This document shows positions 25,446-35,329 of a DNA stretch of 64,000 nt, one piece after another. The notes under the pieces were generated by a model. That model did not search any database. It was given only the letters and a program-made list of their open reading frames with translations, and was not told the origin of the DNA. The stretch is from Anabaena azotica FACHB-119. Its GTDB lineage: Bacteria > Cyanobacteriota > Cyanobacteriia > Cyanobacteriales > Nostocaceae. Location of the stretch: NCBI RefSeq assembly GCF_014697625.1, contig NZ_JACJSG010000003.1:1-64000 (forward strand), given 5' to 3'. Position 1 is the first letter of the stretch; each line of letters begins with the position of its first letter. The position numbers and the translations under genes were made by a program.

Positions 25446-26357
25446 ATGACTAATTCACAAACACTCCGAGGTCGGGAACAACGCACAGCTTGGATTTTAC
25501 TAGCACCTGCACTGCTGTTGCTGTTGTTTGTATTTGCCTACCCAATTTTACGGGCATTTTGGTTAAGTGTATTTACTAGGAATCTGGGAACGGAACTACA
25601 ACCAGTATTTTCTGGTTTGGATAATTATGTGCGGATGGCTGGGGATGGTCGTTTTTGGCAGAGTTTATGGGCAACAACGGTATTCACTACAGCCTCGGTC
25701 ATCTCGGAACTACTGCTAGGACTCTTAATTGCTCTGGTTCTGAATCGAGCGTTTTTTGGTCGGGGTATTGTGCGGACGATCGCTATTTTACCTTGGGCTT
25801 TGCCTACTGCTTTGATTGGTCTGGCATGGGCTTGGATTTTTAACGATCAGTTTGGTGTTGTCAATGATATCCTGCGACGGTTGGGGCTGATTAACACGGG
25901 AATTAACTGGTTGGGAGATCCCACGCTGGCGATGATCGCAGTGGTGTTTGCTGATGTATGGAAAACTACACCATTTATTAGTATCTTACTGCTAGCTGGC
26001 TTACAGTCGATATCACAAGACCTCTATGAAGCTTACTCGGTTGATGGGGCAAATGCTTGGCAAAAATTCCGCAATATTACTGTGCCTTTGCTGCTACCAC
26101 AAATTTTAATTGCCGTGCTGTTTCGGTTTGCTCAAGCTTTTGGGATTTTCGACTTGATTGCGGTGATGACTGGGGGCGGCCCTGGTGGCGCTACGGAGGT
26201 GGTGTCATTGTACATCTATTCTACAGTGATGCGCTACTTAGATTTTGGTTATGGTGCAGCCTTGGTTGTGGTGACATTTCTGATTTTAATTGCGGCTGTG
26301 GCGATCGCTAGTTTCTTACTTAACAAATCTCGTGCCAGATCATCAGGAGCCATGTAA
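25446..26357 (+). CDS. Carbohydrate ABC transporter permease, MalF/UgpA type
   Basis: 303 aa with six predicted membrane helices. The cytoplasmic EAA loop reads YEAYSVDGANAWQKFRNITVPLLLP (about 200-224), the site that docks the ATPase. First of two permeases; it begins right after the STRR array and its stop is 3 bp before the next ATG. The product belongs to the MalF/UgpA branch of sugar importers. The lack of a visible Shine-Dalgarno sequence before its ATG is odd for a gene within an operon. Confidence 0.92.
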   Translation: MTNSQTLRGREQRTAWILLAPALLLLLFVFAYPILRAFWLSVFTRNLGTELQPVFSGLDNYVRMAGDGRFWQSLWATTVFTTASVISELLLGLLIALVLNRAFFGRGIVRTIAILPWALPTALIGLAWAWIFNDQFGVVNDILRRLGLINTGINWLGDPTLAMIAVVFADVWKTTPFISILLLAGLQSISQDLYEAYSVDGANAWQKFRNITVPLLLPQILIAVLFRFAQAFGIFDLIAVMTGGGPGGATEVVSLYIYSTVMRYLDFGYGAALVVVTFLILIAAVAIASFLLNKSRARSSGAM

Positions 26358-26360
26358 CCT

Positions 26361-27245
26361 ATGAGTGTAACACCCCAAGCAACTCCCACAACTCCAAAAC
26401 GAACAGGGGGCAACAAGTTTTCTGTTCAAACAATCTTGCTACCCATAGCAGTAGTATTAGTGGTGCTATTCAGCCTAGCACCGGCTTTATGGCAATTGCT
26501 CACCTCGTTTAAAGTCAATGAAGATATCGCCGCCGTCCCTACCGTCTATTTTCCGACGCGATTTACTTTCAATCATTACATTGAGTTATTTACTCGCCGT
26601 CCATTTTGGCGATATATTTTTAATAGTGCCTTCGTATCTATTATCTCTACATCTGTAGCTTTAGCGATCGGCGCACCTGCTGCTTATGCCCTGGCAAGGT
26701 TACGCCCTTGGGGTGGAAAAGTTATCCTCGCCAGCATTCTGATTGTGACTTTATTTCCGGGAATTTTATTGTTTTTAGGACTGTTAGAAATTATTCAAGC
26801 CCTGAGACTGGGTAACAACTATTTGGCGCTGATTATACCATACACTGCCATCAATTTGCCCCTGACAATTTTAGTCCTCAGAAGCTTTTTCGAGCAATTA
26901 CCAAAGGACTTGGAAGATTCCGCTAGAGTCGATGGCTACAACACCTTTCAACTGCTGTGGCAAATTGTGCTACCAATGACCCTCCCCGCCCTAGTCACAA
27001 CAGGGATTCTCACCTTTATTTTTGCATGGAATGAGTTTATCTTCGCTCTGACATTTATGACCCGCGAAGAGTTGAAAACAATTCCCGTGGCTGCTGCTCA
27101 ATTAGGTGGTGCAACCGTATATGAAATTCCCTACGGCTCCATCGCGGCTGCAACTGTCATCGGGACTATACCCTTAGTTTTACTAGTTTTGTTTTTCCAA
27201 CGCAGAATTGTCCAAGGTTTGACTGCTGGCGCTGTAAAAGGATAG
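26361..27245 (+). CDS. Carbohydrate ABC transporter permease, MalG/UgpE type
   Basis: 294 aa, six membrane helices after a short polar N-terminus. The EAA loop is LEDSARVDGYNTFQLLWQIVLPMTLPAL (about 187-214). Second permease of the importer, forming a heterodimer with the MalF-type protein. It starts 3 bp after the upstream gene and ends 4 bp before the ATPase gene, so the three are one transcript. Confidence 0.93.
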   Translation: MSVTPQATPTTPKRTGGNKFSVQTILLPIAVVLVVLFSLAPALWQLLTSFKVNEDIAAVPTVYFPTRFTFNHYIELFTRRPFWRYIFNSAFVSIISTSVALAIGAPAAYALARLRPWGGKVILASILIVTLFPGILLFLGLLEIIQALRLGNNYLALIIPYTAINLPLTILVLRSFFEQLPKDLEDSARVDGYNTFQLLWQIVLPMTLPALVTTGILTFIFAWNEFIFALTFMTREELKTIPVAAAQLGGATVYEIPYGSIAAATVIGTIPLVLLVLFFQRRIVQGLTAGAVKG

Positions 27246-27249
27246 AAAA

Positions 27250-28350
27250 ATGGCTAAACTTGAACTCAAAAATTTAAATAAAACCTATAATCCCAAAGTC
27301 ATCCCTGTCAAAGATGTTAGCTTAACTGTAGATAACCATGAATTTTTGACTCTACTCGGCCCTTCCGGTTGTGGTAAATCTACCGTCTTACGCATGATTG
27401 CTGGACTTGAGGAACCTACTCGTGGTCAAATCAAAATTGGCGATGTGGATGTCACCAATAAGCGAGCAGCCGATCGCAATATTGCAATGGTATTCCAAAG
27501 CTATGCACTTTATCCCCACATGACGGTGTACGAAAATCTCGCTTCTGGGTTGAAGCTGAAAAAAGTACCACCAGCAGAAATTAAACGGCGGGTAGCAGAA
27601 GTAGCCGAGGTTTTGGGGTTAGAAGAGTTAATGAACCGTAAGCCTGGGCAAATGTCTGGAGGTCAACGCCAGCGTGTTGCGGTCGGTCGGGCTTTAGCGC
27701 GTAATGCCGATGTCTACCTGCTAGATGAACCGTTAAGCAACCTAGATGCACTGCTGCGCGAACGAGTGCGAGCCGACCTCAAGCAAATCTTCGCCGCCCA
27801 AAAAGTGCCAGTAGTCTACGTCACCCACGACCAAACAGAAGCGATGACGCTCTCCACAAAAGTAGCCTTGCTGAACAATGGCTACGTACAGCAACTTGAC
27901 CCACCCGACCGCATTTATAACCATCCAGCTAACTTATTTGTAGCAGAATTTGTGGGCAGTCCCCAAATGAACTTGCTGACTCTACCCTGTCAGGGAAGAT
28001 ACGCCCTACTGGGGAACTTCCAAGTACACCTGCCAGATATACCCATTGTACCACCCCAGATTGTCTTGGGAATCCGCCCAGAAAATGTCCGCATTGCTCA
28101 AAGCGGTGATACCCAAACTATCCGAGGGCGAGTGTATTTAGTGGAAAACTTGGGTATGCACTATTTGGTCAGCGTCAGGGTTGAAGGTTCACCAACCGGA
28201 GCGCTAACAGTACGTGCTTTGTTGCCAATAGATCAAAATTGGAGTGGCGAGGATATTACCCTAGCATTGCCCCCTGAGAATATTCATTGGTTTGATGTTG
28301 AGTCTGGTCATGCTCTTGTCAAGCGGCAAATGTTAGGTGTGAGGGGCTAG
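27250..28350 (+). CDS. Carbohydrate ABC transporter ATPase, MalK/UgpC type
   Basis: 366 aa. Walker A GPSGCGKST (37-45), Q-loop FQSYALYPH (Q83), signature MSGGQRQ (135-141), Walker B VYLLDEP (155-161) and switch histidine in VTHDQTEAM. The C-terminal about 120 residues form the OB-fold/TOBE regulatory domain of MalK-type subunits (LGIRPENVRI). It powers import by the upstream permeases. An ATPase of this class may serve more than one transporter, but here it is in the same operon. Substrate is not evident from the sequence. Confidence 0.94.
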   Translation: MAKLELKNLNKTYNPKVIPVKDVSLTVDNHEFLTLLGPSGCGKSTVLRMIAGLEEPTRGQIKIGDVDVTNKRAADRNIAMVFQSYALYPHMTVYENLASGLKLKKVPPAEIKRRVAEVAEVLGLEELMNRKPGQMSGGQRQRVAVGRALARNADVYLLDEPLSNLDALLRERVRADLKQIFAAQKVPVVYVTHDQTEAMTLSTKVALLNNGYVQQLDPPDRIYNHPANLFVAEFVGSPQMNLLTLPCQGRYALLGNFQVHLPDIPIVPPQIVLGIRPENVRIAQSGDTQTIRGRVYLVENLGMHYLVSVRVEGSPTGALTVRALLPIDQNWSGEDITLALPPENIHWFDVESGHALVKRQMLGVRG

Positions 28351-28789
28351 CAAGACATGAATATTTAAACTTAATACCAATTCAAAAAATATTGGCAACA
28401 CATCCATTATCTGTAGGGACGCACATCTGTGCATCCCCACTCATCTGCGTTTATCTGCGTTTATCTGCGTTCAATTTTTTCAAATCTATTGCCACATTTT
28501 AGCCTTGCCACGCCAGTAGATATTATTGTTATTAGGACTTACGCATAAAAACGAAAAATCAAGGGTTTGGGCAAGGGTGTAGGGGTATAGGGGTATAGGG
28601 GTGTAAATCTTTAAAACCCTTACACCCTTACACCCTGTCTCAACAGATAACCTTGGTGCGTAAGTCCTGGTTATGATTCATTTGGCATAGTTCTTATTTG
28701 AGAAAATAACCTAATTAACAGATGTGGTTTGGGAAAATCATCAATAAATTAAGCCTATATACTATTTTGTGCTTCCCAAGGAGATTTAT
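28351..28789. other. Gene-free interval with two elements
   Basis: A reversed family C segment (about 28420-28516, ending ttagccttgccacgccag before TA) is followed at once by family A copy 3 (28533-28668). The last 120 bp lead to a small ORF with a good ribosome site (aaggag at 28778-28783). Confidence 0.65.
28533..28668. mobile_element. Family A MITE-like element, copy 3
   Basis: Ends taggacttacgca and tgcgtaagtcct, inner pairing arms gggtataggggtgta and ttacacccttacaccc. It lacks the 48-bp hairpin insert of copy 2. Short flanking matches (gttat) may be the target duplication. Confidence 0.7.
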
Positions 28790-28861
28790 ATGTTACCTTT
28801 TGTTGTTTTGATTGCCAGTTACGCTATTCTCTCCACATTGTTCATTTCTCATATTGATTAA
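28790..28861 (+). CDS. Possible 23-aa membrane peptide
   Basis: ATG preceded by a good Shine-Dalgarno sequence (aaggagattat-like, 7-8 bp upstream), then 23 codons encoding almost only hydrophobic residues (MLPFVVLIASYAILSTLFISHID). Size and composition resemble small thylakoid subunits, yet I cannot match it to one. The strong ribosome site is the main argument that it is real. Confidence 0.45.
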   Translation: MLPFVVLIASYAILSTLFISHID

Positions 28862-28904
28862 CTTGAGCGGCGGATAGCAATTCAATGAGTGATATTTCTA
28901 CTCA

Positions 28905-29009
28905 TATAGCGGTTTTCAAGTCAGTGAGGTACAGAAAAAATGATTGAACGCAGATGAACGCAGATGGACGCAGATGAATCTGTATTCTATCCGATCGCAA
29001 TCCGCTATA
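28905..29009. repeat. Inverted-repeat element with tatagcgg ends
   Basis: Ends tatagcggttttcaa and ttgcaatc-type / ccgctata are complementary; the middle has three gaacgcagat-type units. A half copy (tatagcggattgcaaccgg) is at 22650. It separates two small membrane-protein ORFs. Confidence 0.55.
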
Positions 29010-29071
29010 AGTTCCTGTATCCTGTGGAAAATAATCAGGTTTAACTTAGCTGAAAATATGGAAAATAAAAC

Positions 29072-29233
29072 ATGATTATAGAATACTTAACATTCTTCAC
29101 ATTGCTGTCAGCATCTCTTTTCTCAGTCATGCAACAAATGAGTCTTGCTTTGGATGAAGTAGATATTGAAAGTTTTATTCTTTGGTCAGGTGTTGCTGCT
29201 GTCATTGCTGGTTTACCTATAATGTTGTGGTAA
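29072..29233 (+). CDS. Small 53-aa membrane protein, unknown
   Basis: 53 aa with two hydrophobic helices (LTFFTLLSASLFSVM and FILWSGVAAVIAGLPIMLW) joined by an acidic loop (LDEVDIES). An upstream in-frame choice is closed by TGA, so this ATG decides the start. I do not recognise the family. It lies alone between two repeat elements. Confidence 0.45.
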   Translation: MIIEYLTFFTLLSASLFSVMQQMSLALDEVDIESFILWSGVAAVIAGLPIMLW

Positions 29234-29428
29234 ATTGCCAGCAAGTAGATAATTCCAGTTGAGCATATTTAACTTGTATAAATTTAAAGTTAGTAGGGTG
29301 CGTCAGTATAAATACTTTCTGGGTACAATCAGTTTTTCTCGTACTGACACACCCTAAATTTTGAAGGTTTTTTATCTGGAACTCCCTTCAAGGGCTTTTT
29401 AGTTTCACTCCTCACCCATTGTGCTTTC

Positions 29429-30031
29429 TTAATAGGATTTATACTCTTTAAACGATGTAACTTTACCTGTTTTATCAAATGCCATAACTGTAAATGGCTG
29501 TTTTTTATCTCCCATTTCCATTCCTGGTGTTCCTATAGGCATCCCTGGTACAGTTAAACCTAAAACTTGCGGCTTTTGTTGAAGAAAACTCTTAATATCG
29601 TCGGCGGGAATATGCCCTTCCATCACATAGCCATCAATAATTGCTGTGTGACAAGATGCTAACTCTTGAGGCAAGTTGTACTTTTGTTTAATTGCCTCTA
29701 TATCATCGGTTTTGATATCTGCTTGGATGTTAAACCCTTGCTGGCGTAGATGTTCCACCCAAGCACCACAGCAACCACAAGCGGGACTGCGATAAACTTT
29801 AATGTCTCTTGTTCCTAAATAAGGTTCGGTTTGCTTGTCCCAAAGACTGACGTTGATTAATGATACAGAATTGCTGCCTAAAATCTGTGGATGGTTAATA
29901 CCTGTAACCTCTTCTGCTTTGCTTGATAAATTGGCTGTGCCATAGGTTATTGCTAAAATCCCAATAGTCACAATTACTAGGAATAAATAACTTGACAATT
30001 TACTCATCCAAGTAGAAAAGCGTTCGTGCAT
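29429..30031 (-). CDS. DUF411 metal-binding protein, membrane-anchored
   Basis: 200 aa. An N-terminal hydrophobic helix (about 14-33) anchors or exports it. The DUF411 domain follows: VYRSPACGCCGAWVEHLRQQGF, then LPQELASCHTAIIDGYVMEGHIPADDI and VPGMPIGTPGMEM. The CGCC cluster, the later Cys-His and the methionine-rich segment suggest binding of copper or a similar soft metal outside the cytoplasm; members are often near copper-resistance genes, but none is adjacent here. The extra C-terminal FTVMAFDKTGKVTSFKEY is usual for the family. Confidence 0.85.
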   Translation of the reverse strand: MHERFSTWMSKLSSYLFLVIVTIGILAITYGTANLSSKAEEVTGINHPQILGSNSVSLINVSLWDKQTEPYLGTRDIKVYRSPACGCCGAWVEHLRQQGFNIQADIKTDDIEAIKQKYNLPQELASCHTAIIDGYVMEGHIPADDIKSFLQQKPQVLGLTVPGMPIGTPGMEMGDKKQPFTVMAFDKTGKVTSFKEYKSY

Positions 30032-30063
30032 TGTTAAGACCTCGCAGAAGTTTTTTAATATTG

Positions 30064-30189
30064 TAGGACTTACGCAAGTGTCATCATCAAACTAACTGTA
30101 GGGTGCGTCAGCCCCAATATTTTCGTAAACATCACAGGATTTTCTAAATCTGACGCACCCTACCCCAAGTGCCAGTTGCGTAAGTCCTA
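30064..30189. mobile_element. 126-bp MITE-like element with perfect 14-bp ends (intact copy)
   Basis: Ends taggacttacgcaa and ttgcgtaagtccta are exact inverted repeats; arms agggtgcgtcag / ctgacgcaccct lie inside. Flanked by tattg on both sides (30059-30063, 30190-30194). It is the uninterrupted relative of the nested element at 23566. Its right end supplies the TAG stop of the short minus-strand ORF that ends at 30187. Confidence 0.8.
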
Positions 30190-30405
30190 TATTGATATTA
30201 CATCCAATTCCATCCCATAAGGATCTGGTTGATTAACCCTAAGTCTGCGCTCAGGAATATGATGACAATCCAAGTCTACCGCATTGAGGGGAATGCAAAT
30301 ATCCTCATAGGAGCGATCGCGTAACCGCAAGAGCGTAGCTGATCGCACTCTCGTCTCTAGTCGCTCAGGCGCTACGGTAATTGTGGGATAGTCATCCTCA
30401 CCCAT
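30187..30405 (-). CDS. Short protein coupled to the acetyltransferase, repeat-invaded
   Basis: 72 aa from the ATG at 30405, which overlaps the TGA of the acetyltransferase gene (ATGGGTGA). Residues about 18-35 (ETRVRSATLLRLRDRS) are encoded by a HIP1-containing palindromic repeat, and the stop is given by a MITE end. Parts such as PLNAVDLDCHHIPERRLRVNQPDPYGMELDVI look like real protein, but the whole may be a decayed gene. Unknown function. Confidence 0.4.
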   Translation of the reverse strand: MGEDDYPTITVAPERLETRVRSATLLRLRDRSYEDICIPLNAVDLDCHHIPERRLRVNQPDPYGMELDVISI

Positions 30406-30943
30406 AAGCACCGAGCCAAGGGCCAATAGGTTTATCTGGTGTGTTTTCAATATGCAGTTCCTGCTGGTAAATTTCAAAGCCTCGACTTTGATAGTTTCTC
30501 AGTGCATAAGGACTATCCAAACTACAAGTGTGTACCCATATTCGTCTTGCTCCCATTTCCCAGCCGCGTTTTACTCCTTGACTAAGTAAGTATCCTCCCA
30601 ACCTTTGCCCTATAAACTGGGGCATAATGCCGAAATAAGCAATTTCTACATTATCTTCTGGTTGCTTTTCTAGTTCGATATATCCGGCTGGTGTACCCGA
30701 AATGTATGCTACCCAAGTTTCCAATTCTGGTCGATGCAGATAAATTTGCCAACGCTCGTAATTCCAACTTAAGCGGTTAATCCAATAGTAATTTCCGCCT
30801 ACACTAGTATAAAGAAAGCGGCTAAACTCAGGTGAAGGAATTTTTGCTTGTTCAATTCGCAATTGATAGTCCCCTGGAGTAGATGGACGTAGCTGCTTGG
30901 GGTCTAACATTTCTAAATACCAAGTGGTTACTTCTTGCAGCAT
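30398..30943 (-). CDS. GNAT-family acetyltransferase
   Basis: 181 aa from the ATG at 30943 (the frame extends 8 codons further to a TTG). The acetyl-CoA-binding region is IAYFGIMPQFIGQRLGGYLLSQGVKRGWEMGARRIWVHTCSLDSPYALRNYQSRGFEIY, with the Q/RxxGxG-like loop and the typical late NYQSRGF motif. The substrate is unknown. It overlaps the following short ORF by 8 bp. Confidence 0.85.
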   Translation of the reverse strand: MLQEVTTWYLEMLDPKQLRPSTPGDYQLRIEQAKIPSPEFSRFLYTSVGGNYYWINRLSWNYERWQIYLHRPELETWVAYISGTPAGYIELEKQPEDNVEIAYFGIMPQFIGQRLGGYLLSQGVKRGWEMGARRIWVHTCSLDSPYALRNYQSRGFEIYQQELHIENTPDKPIGPWLGAYG

Positions 30944-31045
30944 AATTTGAGATTGGTCAACAAACAAAGGTCTTTATGTTGTGATAGATTCGACTGGAGT
31001 GTTATAAATTGTAAAAAGTAAATTATTAAAAGTTACTCTATTCCT

Positions 31046-31210
31046 ATGACTGTAAAACTTGAGAACGAAAACGATAAATCACAAGCAGACAATATTATAA
31101 CTATAAATCAACAAACAGAAACCGAAAAAATACTCTGTCCTCATTGTTTACGCACCGCCACGAACGGTATTAAATGTAAAGGGATCTGTGTGGCTGACAG
31201 TGACTATTAA
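31046..31210 (+). CDS. Small protein with a CPHC...CKGIC zinc-binding-like motif
   Basis: 54 aa. The N-terminal half is polar and probably disordered (MTVKLENENDKSQADN); the C-terminal half holds CPHCLRTATNGIKCKGICVADSDY, four cysteines in the pattern of a small zinc knuckle. The gene is isolated between an acetyltransferase and repeat DNA. The arrangement of cysteines argues for a real product; no family recognised. Confidence 0.5.
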   Translation: MTVKLENENDKSQADNIITINQQTETEKILCPHCLRTATNGIKCKGICVADSDY

Positions 31211-31866
31211 CAGGGGACAGGGGACAGGGGACAGGGAATAGTTGTGAAAGTATCTTATTGTCAAGGTTAAGTTTCTCAGTTGCGAATTGGCATAAATAAG
31301 CCATCAACAGCAGGTTGTTGATACTATGTTGCAGTCAAAGATAGTATCTTACTCTCCGCTACTTCCCGTTCCCCTCTTGGGAGGGGCTAGGGGTGGGTTG
31401 CTCCCTTGCCTGCAAAAACAAACATCTTTAAACACAACTTGGTATGATATTACAGCAGTTTCGCTATTCGTGAAATACTGTAGAGACGTTACATATAATG
31501 TCTCTACATGGTTTTGGGTTCTACGCTTGTACCTCATTTACCCAAAATATACTGTATTACAGTAAATTATAAATAAATTATCAGCAACTAAACTTTTCTT
31601 ATAAAGAAAAATCAGGAATGGGAAACAAAGCTTTCCCATTCACTGAAAAACAACCAACGTAGCAGAGAAAGATAGATAAAAGTAAAGTACTAATTCCGCA
31701 TAAAAACGATTGAAAAATGGCGGAAACGGTAAGGCAAAACACCTAAAACTTGTTTACTTCTATAACATACCTCCAGATTTTGATGAATGTTTGTAGGTAG
31801 GGTGGGAGGAAATAAACCACCCAATGTTCAACTAGATTAACTAGCAGCTAATAACCAACAATCAAT
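31211..31866. other. Gene-free interval downstream of the nitrogenase Fe protein gene
   Basis: Contains a gggacag tract, the segment gttgcagtcaaagatagtat shared with about 22700, a cccctcttgggagggg hairpin, the 106-bp element at 31451-31556 and about 250 bp of unremarkable DNA. No ORF beyond repeat-derived frames. Confidence 0.6.
31451..31556. mobile_element. 106-bp MITE-like element, family F, copy 1
   Basis: Ends tacagcag and ctgta form a short inverted repeat; the middle has the palindrome gtagagacgttacat / atgtctctac. It differs from copy 2 (46207-46312) at only four positions; copy 3 (61180-61285) is inverted and differs from copy 2 at one. Equal length and near identity suggest recent spread. 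Confidence 0.85.
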
Positions 31867-33174
<1,308 letters not shown>

Positions 33175-34308
33175 CTATATAGTCGCTACAACTTCGCCAA
33201 TTTTGCTGATGTCATAGCCGCCGAGGACTTCTAATTGTGAGTGAACCATGCGATGGCCTAATGTACTCAACAACTGTTGGATAGGGGCTTCTTCTAAGTA
33301 CTCTTTGAGAATTACTAGGTCGTATCTAGATTGATGCAGAGGTACAAATCCTAAACCGAAGGTAGCGGCGACGGATGCTGTACTAATACCTGCGTCAACT
33401 AATCCGAATGCGATCGCTTGGGCAACATCTTGATGGCTGGTAACAATCTGCTCAAATCCTTTCACTGCTTGAAACGGTATCTGTTCTTGTTGCAGTTTTT
33501 GTTCTAATAGCATTCGACTACCAGCACCAACTTCTCGATTGACAATGGTTGCTTGTGCTTCTACTATATCACTCAGGGTCTTAAAACCCTTGGGATTACC
33601 AGACGGTACTAATAGCCCTTCTTCCCACAAACCAAGAGTAATTAACACAGCTTCCCTTCCAGCCAAGATTTCACGAGCAAATGGTAAGTTATGCTCTCCG
33701 GTCTTTGGGTCGTATAGGTGCATTCCGGCAATGTGTGCCTTACCTGCACAAAGACTCTGCAACGCAGATATGCTATTGGCGAAGGTAAAATGCACTCGTA
33801 ATTGTGGATGCCAACGTTCTGTAGCTCTTGCCCACAGGGCAATTACAGGCGCACAACCAGCAATGACAACTGTATTATGCAGTGCTTCTAAGTTATCGTC
33901 TAACAGCCTCAAGCTGACTTTACCTTCACCTGTTTGACTTGCACCCTCTGCATCAGCCGGAATCATATCTTGGCGAAAGGCATCTTTACCCAATAAGGGG
34001 TAAGCTATCCATTGTCCGCCGACTCTGGCTAAACTCAGACGCACTGACTGACTAGGCGGTACAGGTTTTGCCAGTATGGCTTCAATTTGCGGTAAATCTT
34101 GGTCTTGCCAGAATAGATCCTCAACTTGACAACCAAGTGCTTTAGCTAAACGTAGTGCGATCGCCACTGAAGGGGCATATTGTCCTGATTCTACACCACT
34201 AATTGTCTGACGAGTCACACTAGCTATATTTGCCAAATCTTGCTGGCTCATTCCTAAGCGTGTTCTGATTGATTTCAAGTTATTTCTGAGGTTACTATCC
34301 TGCTTCAT
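33175..34308 (-). CDS. XRE-type HTH + molybdate-binding-like domain regulator (VnfR1/VnfR2-like)
   Basis: 377 aa from the ATG at 34308, which best fits the domain start (the frame extends 34 codons further). Residues about 8-65 are a helix-turn-helix of the XRE type (LRNNLKSIRTRLGMSQQDLANIASVTRQTISGVESG). The remainder is a periplasmic-binding-like fold (VVIAGCAPVIALWARA, GSRMLLEQKLQ, DVAQAIAFGLVDAGIS) of the PBP_like/molybdate-sensing class. In Anabaena variabilis, VnfR1 and VnfR2 have this architecture and repress the V-nitrogenase genes when molybdate is present. Its place beside an orphan Fe protein gene supports that role. Confidence 0.75.
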   Translation of the reverse strand: MKQDSNLRNNLKSIRTRLGMSQQDLANIASVTRQTISGVESGQYAPSVAIALRLAKALGCQVEDLFWQDQDLPQIEAILAKPVPPSQSVRLSLARVGGQWIAYPLLGKDAFRQDMIPADAEGASQTGEGKVSLRLLDDNLEALHNTVVIAGCAPVIALWARATERWHPQLRVHFTFANSISALQSLCAGKAHIAGMHLYDPKTGEHNLPFAREILAGREAVLITLGLWEEGLLVPSGNPKGFKTLSDIVEAQATIVNREVGAGSRMLLEQKLQQEQIPFQAVKGFEQIVTSHQDVAQAIAFGLVDAGISTASVAATFGLGFVPLHQSRYDLVILKEYLEEAPIQQLLSTLGHRMVHSQLEVLGGYDISKIGEVVATI

Positions 34309-34886
34309 TGGCTTCTTTAGTTCTACATTTACACAAAGCCGTCGCGGATTTACCTTATATATATACTGTGAGTAAAAGTAAAGGTTTGGAATCCAACCAA
34401 TATTTTCCAAAACCTAATATTCTTTCGCTCTTTCGATTCCCTATACGTCAAGCATAACATACAGCTTGCTAATTTACTTGCCCCAGAGAAATTTTTTTTA
34501 AATATTTTTTAGTAAGTATAATAACTTGATAAATTAACAATTTAAAATCTCCTATTCACATAACAGTAAATCGCCCATACACAGCGATTTTCCACGATTA
34601 ACTTGCAGATATTACACCCTAGCTATTACCAATTAAATTGGTAAAATGAAGCAAAGAATACAGTTTTCTTGGCGAAATTTCGGTTTGATGCTTGATAGAT
34701 AAGCAAGATAGACCTGAAGAAAATACCAACCAATTTGGTCAGGTGGGTAAATATCGCCCTGATCGCAAATCATGATTTCATGATAGATGAATATACCGTA
34801 TTTAATCTTTCTGCACCATCGAATATTTGCTGTGCAGATATGAAAGAACAGGACTATTTTTAGCCTTATATTTATTGGAGTCAAAC
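34309..34886. promoter_or_regulatory. Divergent promoter region with two ttggt palindromes
   Basis: AT-rich gap between the VnfR-like gene (minus) and an unknown plus-strand gene. It contains a perfect 19-bp palindrome, ttaccaattaaattggtaa (34626-34644), and about 100 bp on, taccaaccaatttggt (34724-34739), which contains accaa/ttggt half sites. Both are good candidates for binding by a dimeric HTH protein such as the adjacent regulator. No such role is proven. Confidence 0.4.
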
Positions 34887-35228
34887 ATGATTACCGAAGA
34901 AGACTTAGCTCAACAATTTAACGTGATTATTGAACATACTCATCCCCGCGTTTGGGAATTAATTCGCCACTGTTATGTCAGAGTAATTACACCCCAACTC
35001 AAGAACAAGCCTCTTCCCAATGCGAGATACATAGGAATTTATTGTCCTGAGAAATTGGTAACTGCTTTAATCACCCAAAAAAACTTACTTAAAGAAGTAG
35101 CAGCTTATGTAGGGCTTGTTGATGTTGTCTGTTTAAATGCTACAAATTTAATGCGATATCCCATGTCACAAATAAAGCAAAACTATCCACATTTATGGTT
35201 AGAGTTGCTTTGGGTTGTTAGTTATTAG
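34887..35228 (+). CDS. Unknown 113-aa protein next to the VnfR-like gene
   Basis: 113 aa from the ATG at 34887 (ggag about 10 bp upstream; the frame is open 20 codons further). It is soluble, with MITEEDLAQQFNVIIEHTHPRVWELIRHCYVRVI and a hydrophobic core; no domain recognised. It is 110 bp upstream of another unknown gene on the same strand, and both follow the palindromes upstream of the VnfR-like regulator. Their join to the nitrogenase cluster is only by position. Confidence 0.5.
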   Translation: MITEEDLAQQFNVIIEHTHPRVWELIRHCYVRVITPQLKNKPLPNARYIGIYCPEKLVTALITQKNLLKEVAAYVGLVDVVCLNATNLMRYPMSQIKQNYPHLWLELLWVVSY

Positions 35229-35329
35229 TTATTGGTCATTAGTCCACAGTCAACAGTTATTCTCCCTCATCCCCCTGTTCCCCTCCAGGGAGGGGTTAGG
35301 GGTGGGTTACTCCCTTACTCCACACAATT

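Noticed and set aside
25223..25486. 87-codon minus-strand frame of QLSVISY repeats
   Set aside because: It is a reading of the STRR array, not a protein gene.
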